64,000 nucleotides of DNA. It comes from Patagioenas fasciata (Eukaryota; Chordata; Aves; Columbiformes; Columbidae). Below, one piece after another: positions 56,549-64,000 of this stretch. Under the pieces are notes generated by a model that did no database searches, had not been told where the DNA came from, and saw only the letters and a program-made list of their open reading frames with translations. Position 1 is the stretch's first letter; every line of letters begins with the position of its first letter. The stretch is taken from contig NC_092541.1 in NCBI RefSeq assembly GCF_037038585.1, positions 7,426,945-7,490,944 on the forward strand, written 5' to 3'. Made by a program: the position numbers and the translations under genes.

Positions 56549-57895
56549 GGGACAAAGGGGGACCCAGGATGTCACAATGGGCCCTGGGGACACCGGGGGG
56601 TCCTGGGATGTCACAATGGCCCCTGGGGACAACGGGGGGTCCTGGGATGTCACAATGAGCCCCAGTGACAAAGGGGTTCACCATGGTGCCACAATGGGCC
56701 CTGGGGACAAAGGGGGTCCCCATGGTACAACAATGGGCCCTGGGGACAAACGAGGTCCCAAGGATGTCACAATCGGCCCTGGAGACAAAGAGAGGGTCCC
56801 CTGAATGTCACAATGGGCTCTGGGGACAAGGGGGGTCCCCAGGATGTCACAATGGCCCCTGGGGACAAAGGGGGTCCCCAGGATGTAACAATGGGCCCTG
56901 GGGACAAACGGGATCCCCAGGATGTCACAATGGGCCCTGGGGACAAAGGGGGGTCCCCATGATGTCACAATGGGCCTTGGAGACAAGGGGTGTCCCACCC
57001 TGTCACAATGGTCCCTGGGGACAAAGGGGTCCCCAGGATGTCACAATGGGCCCTGGGGACAAGGGGGGGTCATGGGATGTCACAATGGTCCCTGGGGACA
57101 AAGGGGTCCCCAGGATGTCACAATGGGCCCTGGGGACAAGGGGGGGTCATGGGATGTCACAATGGGTCCTGGGGACAAAGGGGTCCCCACGGTGTCACAA
57201 TGGGCCCTTGGGACAAAGTGGAGTCCTGGTATGCCACAATGGGCCCCAGTGACAAAGGGGGTCCCCACGGTGTCACAATGAGCCCTTGTGACAACAGGGT
57301 CCCCAGGATGTCACAATGGGGTCTGGAGACAAGGGGGGTCCTGGGATGTCACAATGGGCCCTGGGGACAAAGGGGGCTGCCCAGGATGTCACAATGGACT
57401 CTGGGGACAATGGGGGTCCCCAGGATGTCACAAAGGGCCCTGGGGACAAGGGTGGGTGCTGGTACGTCACAATGGCCCCTGGGGACAAAGGTGGTCCCCA
57501 GGATGTCACAATGCGCCCTGGGGAAAATGGGGGGTCCTGGGACGTCACAATGGGCCCTGGGGACAAAGGGGGTCCCCATGGTGCCACAATGGGCCCTAGG
57601 GACAAACGGGGTCTCCAGGATGTCACAATCGGCCCTGGGGACAAAGGGGGCTCCCAAGGATGTCACAATTGGCACTGGAGAAAAAGGGGAGGGTCCCCAC
57701 GGTGCCACGACGGGCCCTGGGGACAAGGGGGTTCCCAGGATGTCACAATGGGCCCTGGGGACAATGGGGGGTCCTGGGATGTCACAATGGGCCCTGGGGA
57801 CAAAGGGAGTCCCCAGGATGTCCCAATGGGCCCTGGGGACAAAGGGGGTTCCCCACGGTGTCACAATGAGCCCTGGGGACAATGGGGGATTCTGG

Positions 57896-58601
57896 GATGT
57901 CACAATGGGCCCTGGGGACAAAGTAAGGTCCTCGGCTGTCACAATGAGCCCTGAGGACAAGGGGGGTCCCCAGAATTTCACAATGAGCACTGGGGACAAA
58001 GTGGGGTCCTGGGATGTCAAAATGGGCCCTGGGGACAAAGGGGGTCCCTTAATTGTCACAATGGGCCCTGGGGACAAGGGGGGTCCCTTAATTGTCACAA
58101 TGGGCCCTGGGGACAAAGTGGGGTCCTGGAATGTCACAATGGGCCCAGAGGACAAAGGGGGTCCCCATGGTGCCACAGTGGGCCCTGGGGACAAAGGGGG
58201 TCCTGAGACGTCACAATGGGCCCTAGGGAAAAGGCGGGGTCCCCACGGTGTCACAATGGGCCCTGGGGACAATGGGGGGTCCTGGGATGTCACAATGGGC
58301 CCCAGTGACAAAGGGGGTCCCCATGGTGCGACAACGAGCTCTGGGGATAAAGGGGGTCTCCAGGATGTCACAATGGGCCCTGGGGACAAAGGAAGTCCCC
58401 AGAATGCCACAATGGGTCCTGGAAAGAAGTGGGGTCCCCACGGTGTCACAATGGGTCTTGGGGACAAAGGGGGGTTCCCAGGATGTCACAATGGGCCCCG
58501 GGGACAAAGGGGTCCCCAGGATGTCACAATGGGCCCCGGGGACAAAGGCGGGGTCCCCATGGTGTCACAATGGACCCAAGTGACAGGACGAGTCCCCACG
58601 G
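57896..58601 (+). repeat. Duplicated block in the right array, copy 1
   Basis: Shares its variant order with 63496-64000. Unusual units match (AAAGTAAGGTCCTCGGCTGT, TCCCTTAATTGTCACAATGG, ACCCAAGTGACAGGACGAGT). The offset changes from 5595 to 5400, a 195-bp (five-unit) difference. Confidence 0.85.
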
Positions 58602-61600
58602 TACCACTATGGGCCCTGGAGACCAGGGGGTTCCCCGGATTTCACAATGGGCCCTGGGGACAAGGGGGGTCCCCAGGATGTCACAATGGGCACTGGGGAC
58701 AACGAGGGGTCCTGGGACGTCACAATGAGCCCTGGGGAGAAAGGGGGGTCCCCACCCTGTCAGAAGGGACCCTGGGGACAAGGTGGGGTCCTGGGATGTC
58801 ACAATGGGCCCTGGGGACAAAGGGGGTGTCCATGGTGCCACAATGGGCCCTGGGGACTAGGGGGGGGGGGTCCCCTCGGTGCCACGATGGGCCCTGGGGA
58901 CAAGGGGGTCCCCAGAATGTCACAATGGGCCCTGAAGACAAATTGGGGTTCTGGGATGTCACAATGGGCCCTGGGGACAAAGGGGGTCCCCATGGTGCCA
59001 CAATGGGCCCTGGGGACAAAGAGGGGTCCCCAGAATGTCACAATGGGCCCTGGGGACATTTGGGGTCCCCAGAATGTCACAATGGGCCCTGGGAACAATA
59101 GAGGGTCCTGGGACGTCACAATGGGCCCTGGAGTAAAGGGGGGTCCCCAGGATGTCACAATAGGACCTGGGGACAAAGAGGAGTCCCCTGAATGTCATAA
59201 TGGGCCCTGAGGACAAGGAGGGTCTCCACGGTGTCACAATGGGCCCTGGGGACAATGGGGGGTCCTGGGATGTCACAATAGGCCCTGGGGACAAAGGGGG
59301 TCTTCAGGATGTCACAATGGGCCCGGGGGACAAAGGGGGTCCCCAGGATGTCACAATAGGCCCTGGGGAAAAAGAGGGCTCCCCAGGATATCACAATGGG
59401 CCCTGGGGACAAAGAGGGGTCCACAGGATGTGCACAATGGGCCCTGGGGACAAAGGGGGCTCCCCAGGATATCACAATGGGCTCTGGTGACATAGGGGTC
59501 CCCAAGATGTCACAACGGGTCCTGGGGACAAGGGTGGTCCCAAGGATGTCACAATGGGCACTGGAGACAAAGGGGGGGTCCCCACGGTGCCACGATGGGC
59601 CCTGGGGACAAGGGGGTCCCCAGGATGTAACAATGTGCCCTTGGGACAATGGGGGCTCCTGCGATGTCACAATGGGCCCTGGGGACAAAGGGAGGCCCCA
59701 GGATGTCACAATGGACCCTGGGGACAAAAGGGGTCCCCGGGATGTCAAAATGGGCCCAGGGGACAACGAAGCATCCTGGGACGCCACAATGGGCCCGGGG
59801 AAAAAGGGGGGTCCCCAGGTTGTTCACAATGGGCCCTGGGGACAATGGGGGTCCTGGGATGTCACAATGAACGCTAGGGACAAAGGGGGTCCCCAGGATG
59901 TCACAATGGGCCCTGGGGATAAAGGGGACTCCCCAGGATGTCACAATAGGCCCTGGGGACAAAGGGGGTCCCCAGGATGTCACAACGGGCCCTGGGTACA
60001 AGGGGGGTCCCACCCTGTCACAATGAGCACTGGGGACAAAGGGGGTCCCCAGGATGTCACAATGGGCACTGGAGACAAAGGGGGGGTCTCCACGGTGCCA
60101 CAATGGGCCCTGGGGACAAGAGGGTCCCCACGGTTTCACAATGGGCCCTGGGGACAAGGGGGATCCCCGCCCTGTCACAATGGGCCCTGGGGCCAAAGGG
60201 ATCCCCATGGTGTCACAATGGGCCCTGGGGACTGCGGGGGGTACTAGGATGTCACAATGGGTCTTGGGGACAAAGGGGGTACCCAGGATGTCAAAATGGG
60301 CCCTGGGGACAATGGGGGGTCCCTTGAAGGTCACAATGGGCCCATGGGACAAAGAGGGTGCCCACGGTGTCACAGTGGGCCCTGGCGACAAAGGGGGATC
60401 CCCAGGATGTCACAATGGGCCCCGGGGACAAAGTAAAATCCTGGAATGTCACTATGGTCCCCAGTGACAAAGGCGCTCCACATGGTGCCACAATGGGCCC
60501 TGGGGACAAAGTGGGTCCCCAGGATGTCACAATGGGCTTTGGGGACAAGGCGGGGTCCCCAGGATGTCACAATGGTCCCTGGGGACAATGGGGGGTCCTG
60601 GGACGTCACAATGGGCCCTGGGGACAAAGGCGGTCCCAGGGTGTCACAATAAGCCATGGGGACAAGGGGGGTCCCCAGGATGTCACAATGGGCACTGGGG
60701 ACAAAGGGGGGTCCCCACGTTGCCATGATGGGCCCTGGCGACAAGGGGGTCCCCAGGATGTCACAATGGGCCCATGGGACAAAGGGGGTACCCATGGTGT
60801 CACAATGGGCCCTGGGGACAACTTGGGGTCCTGGGATGTCACAATGAGCCCCGGTGACAAAGGGGGTCCCTGTGGTGCCACAATGTGCCCCTGGGACAAA
60901 GGGGGTCCCCAGAATGTCATAATGGGCACTGGGGACAAGGGGGGTCCCCAGGATGTCACAAGTGGCCCTGGGGATAAAGGGGGTCCCCATGGTGCCACAA
61001 TGTGCCCCTGGGACAAAGGGGTCCCCAGGATGTCACAATAAGCCCTGGGGAGAAGGGGGGTCCCCAGGATGTCAGAATGGGCCCTGGGGACAACGCGGGG
61101 TCCTGGGATGTCACAATGGGCCACGGGGACAAAGGCGATCCCCATGGTGTCACAATGGGCCCTGGGGACAAGGGGGTCCCCAGGATGTCACAATGGGCTC
61201 ATGGGATAAAGGGGGTACCCACGGTGTCACTATAGGCCCTGGGGACAACGGGGGGTCCCCACGGTGCCACGATGGGTCGTGTGGACAAGGGGGTCCCCAG
61301 GATGTTCACAACGGGCCCTGAGGACAAAGGGGGTCCCCACGGTGTCACAATGGTCCCTGGGGACAACGCGGGGTCCTGGGATGTCACAATGGGCCCTGGG
61401 GACAAAGGTGGTCCCCAGGATGTCACAATAAGCCCTGGGGACAAGGGGGGTCCCCAGGATGTCACAATGGGCACTGGGGACAAAGGGGGTACCCACAGTG
61501 TCACTATAGGCCCTGGGGACAACGGGGGGTCCCCACGGTGCCACGATGGGCCCTGGGGACAAGGGGGTCCCCAGGATGTTCACAATGGGCCCTGGAGACA

Positions 61601-63495
61601 ATGGGGTGTCCCCAGGATGTCACAATCGGCCCTGGGCACAAAGGGGGGTGCACATGGTGTCAAAATGGGCCCTGGGGACAAAGGGCGTCCCCAGGATGTC
61701 ACAGTGGGCCCTGGGGACAAAGTGGTCCCCATGGTATCAGAATGGGCCCTGGGGACAAAGAGGGGTGCCCTGAATGTCACAATGGGCCCTGAGGACAAAG
61801 GGGGGTCCCCAGGATGTCGCAATGGGCCTTGGGGACAATGGGGGGTCCTAGGATGTCACAATGGGCCCGAGTGACAAATGGGGTCTCCATGGTGTCACAA
61901 TGGGCCCTGAAGACAAAGGGGGTCCCCTGAATGTCACAATGGGCCCTGAGGACAATGGGGGTTCCTGGAACGTCACAATGGGCCCTGGGGAGAAAGGGAG
62001 GTCCCCAGGATGTCACAATGGGCCCTGGAGACAATTGGGGGTTTTGGGATGTCACGATGGGCTCTGACGACAAGGGGAGGTGCCCATGGTGTCAGAATGG
62101 GTCCTCAGTGACAAGGGGGGTCCCTATAGTGTCACAATGGGCTCTGCAGACAATGGGGGGTCCTGGGATGTCACAATGGGCACCAGTGACAAAGGGGGTC
62201 CTCATGGTGCCACGATGGGCCCTGGGGAGTAAGTGGGGTCCTGGGATGTCACAATGGGTCCTGGGGACAAAGGGTGATCCTTTGATGTCACAAGGGGCCC
62301 TGGAGGCAAGGGGGTCCCCAGGATGTTACAATGGGCCCTGGGCACAAAGGGGGGTCCCCATAGTGTCACAATGGGTCCCCAGTGACAAGGGGGTCCCCAC
62401 GGTGCCACGATGGGCCCTGGGGACAAGAGGGGGTCCCCATGGTGTCACAATGGACCCTGGGGTCAAAGGGGGTTCCCAGGACATCACAATGGGCTCTGGG
62501 GACAATGGGGATCCTGGGACATCACAATGAGCCCTGGGGACAAGGGGGGGTCCTGGGACATCACAATGGGTCCTGGGGACAAAGCGGTTCCCCAGGATGT
62601 CACAATGGGCCCCGGGGACAAAGCAGGGTCCTGGGACGTCACAATGGGCCCTGGAGACAAAGGGATTCCCCAGGATGTCACAATGGGCCCTGGGGACAAA
62701 GGGGGTCCCCACAGTGTCACAATGGTCCCTGGGGACAAAGGAGATCCCCACAGTGTCACAATGGGCCCAGGGGACAAAAGGGGGACCCCAGGATGTCACA
62801 ATGGGCCCAGGGGACAATGGGGGGTCCTGGGACGTTATAATGGGCCCTCGGGAAAAAGGGGGTCCACATGGTGCCACAATGGGCCCTGGGGACAACGGGG
62901 GTCCCAGGATGCCACAATGGACACTGGGGACAAGGGGGTCCCCAGGATGTCACAATGGGCCCTGGGGACAACGGTGGCTCCTGATGTCACAATGGGCCCT
63001 GGGGACAAAGTGGGGTCCTAAGATGTCACAATGGGCACTGGGGACAAAGGGGGTCCCCATGGTGCCACAATGGGCCTTGGGGACAATGGGGTCTCCCCAG
63101 GATGTCACAATGGGCCTTGGGGACAAAGGGGTGTCCCCTGAATATGCATAATGGGCCCTGGGGACAAAGGGTGGTTGCCGGGATGTCTCAGTGGGCCCTG
63201 GGGACAATGGGGTGTCCTGGGATGTCACAATGGGCCCCAGTGACAAATGGGGTCTCCACGGTGTCACAATGGGCCCTGGGGATAAAGGGGGGTCTCCAGG
63301 ATGTCACAATGGGCCCAAGTGATGAGTCCCCACAGTGCCACTATGGGCCCTGGAGACAAGGGGGGTCCCCAGGATGTCACGATGGGGCCTGGGGACAACT
63401 AGGGGTCCTGGGACGTCACAATGAGCCCTGGGGAAAAAGGGTGGTCCCCATGATGTCACAATGGGCACTGGAGACAGTGGGGGGTCCTGGGATGT

Positions 63496-64000
63496 CACAA
63501 TGGGCCCTGGGGACAAAGTAAGGTCCTCGGCTGTCACAATGAGCCCTGAGGACAAGGGGGGTCCCCAGAATTTCACAATGAGCACTGGGGACAAAGTGGG
63601 GTCCTGGGATGTCAAAATGGGCCCTGGGGACAAAGGGGGTCCCTTAATTGTCACAATGGGCCCTGGGGACAAGGGGGGTCCCCACGGTGTCACAATGGGC
63701 CCTGGGGACAAAGTGGGGTCCTGGAATGTCACAATGGGCCCAGAGGACAAAGGGGGTCCCCATGGTGCCACAGTGGGCCCTGGGGACAAAGGGGGTCCTG
63801 AGACGTCACAATGGGCCCTGGGGAAAAGGCGGGGTCCCCACGGTGTCACAATGGGCCCTGGGGACAAAGGGGGGTCCCCAGGATGTCACAATGGGCCCCG
63901 GGGACAAAGGGGTCCCCAGGATGTCACAATGGGTACTGGGGACAAAGGCGGGGTCCCCATGGTGTCACAATGGACCCAAGTGACAGGACGAGTCCCCACG
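63496..64000 (+). repeat. Duplicated block in the right array, copy 2 (cut by window end)
   Basis: Second copy of 57896-58601 with five units missing. It suggests a higher-order period of about 5.4-5.6 kb in this array. Its right limit is outside the window. Confidence 0.85.

Larger units (their letters stand above)
56549..64000 (+). repeat. 39-bp minisatellite array, right block
   Basis: About 190 units in the same orientation as the main array, running off the window end. Variants differ from the main block: AAAGGGGGTCCCCAGGATGT is the dominant type here and GACGTCAC units are rarer. This points to local homogenisation. No interrupting gene was found. Confidence 0.96.

Noticed and set aside
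10473-64000. Identity with known galliform 41-bp satellites (CNM/PO41 type)
   Set aside because: From memory those have different length and A/T-tract composition. I see no such motif here, but a database comparison would be needed to exclude a distant relation.

Overview
The window looks like a repeat-dominated, GC-rich bird chromosome segment, probably from a microchromosome or a subterminal region. Four things point there: an avian-type endogenous retrovirus with TGTC...GACA long terminal repeats, a CR1-like fragment, a degenerate interstitial TTAGGG tract, and compact CpG-island exons whose introns are filled with 9-10 bp G-rich repeats. The species cannot be fixed from the sequence. Almost all of the many open frames are by-products of one 39-bp minisatellite, which is free of stops in five of its six frames. 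They should not be read as genes.

Layout. At 1-7.6 kb lies a large inverted repeat. Its arms (1-2400 and 4653 to about 7580) carry the minisatellite in opposite orientations, a conserved AATAAA-containing segment and a 68-bp GC-rich repeat. The 2.25-kb spacer holds a CpG-island promoter with NRF1 and CCAAT motifs. The minisatellite continues on the + strand to 8.74 kb and is interrupted by the 3' end of a provirus: integrase at 8765-9454 and a 3' LTR at 9816-10472. It then runs for about 31 kb (10.47-41.69 kb). Within this block an 8-kb higher-order repeat (about 17.7-25.8 and 25.87-33.8 kb) is present twice, and smaller blocks recur many times.

From 41.7 to 48.1 kb is gene-associated sequence packed with other tandem repeats: a 15-bp G-rich repeat, a minus-strand first exon (42750-42780), GC-rich 21-bp and 10-bp repeats around an E2F/Sp1/CCAAT promoter core, GGGGTCAAT and CTATGGGTC arrays, a polypyrimidine tract, and a plus-strand acidic exon near 47.62 kb. 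A short inverted minisatellite block (48.12-48.69 kb), a 17-bp LTR-end remnant and a degenerate telomere-like tract (48.71-49.15 kb) follow. From 49.15 to 55.89 kb the sequence is mostly single-copy and has candidate minus-strand exons with splice sites at 51.43-51.51, 53.76-53.87 and 54.22-54.33 kb. The last of these sits below a cluster of seven CCAAT boxes. A second LTR (55891-56548) leads straight into another minisatellite array that runs to the window end.

The most unusual points are these. The LTR terminus joins the minisatellite at the same base three times. The array consists of hundreds of units, most with G-quadruplex potential on one strand. A recent 8-kb tandem duplication lies inside it. 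Two copies of a two-part dispersed element occur, one with its interior replaced by a tandem array. I see no convincing new multi-gene system. The novelty lies in repeat architecture and retroelement-satellite association.
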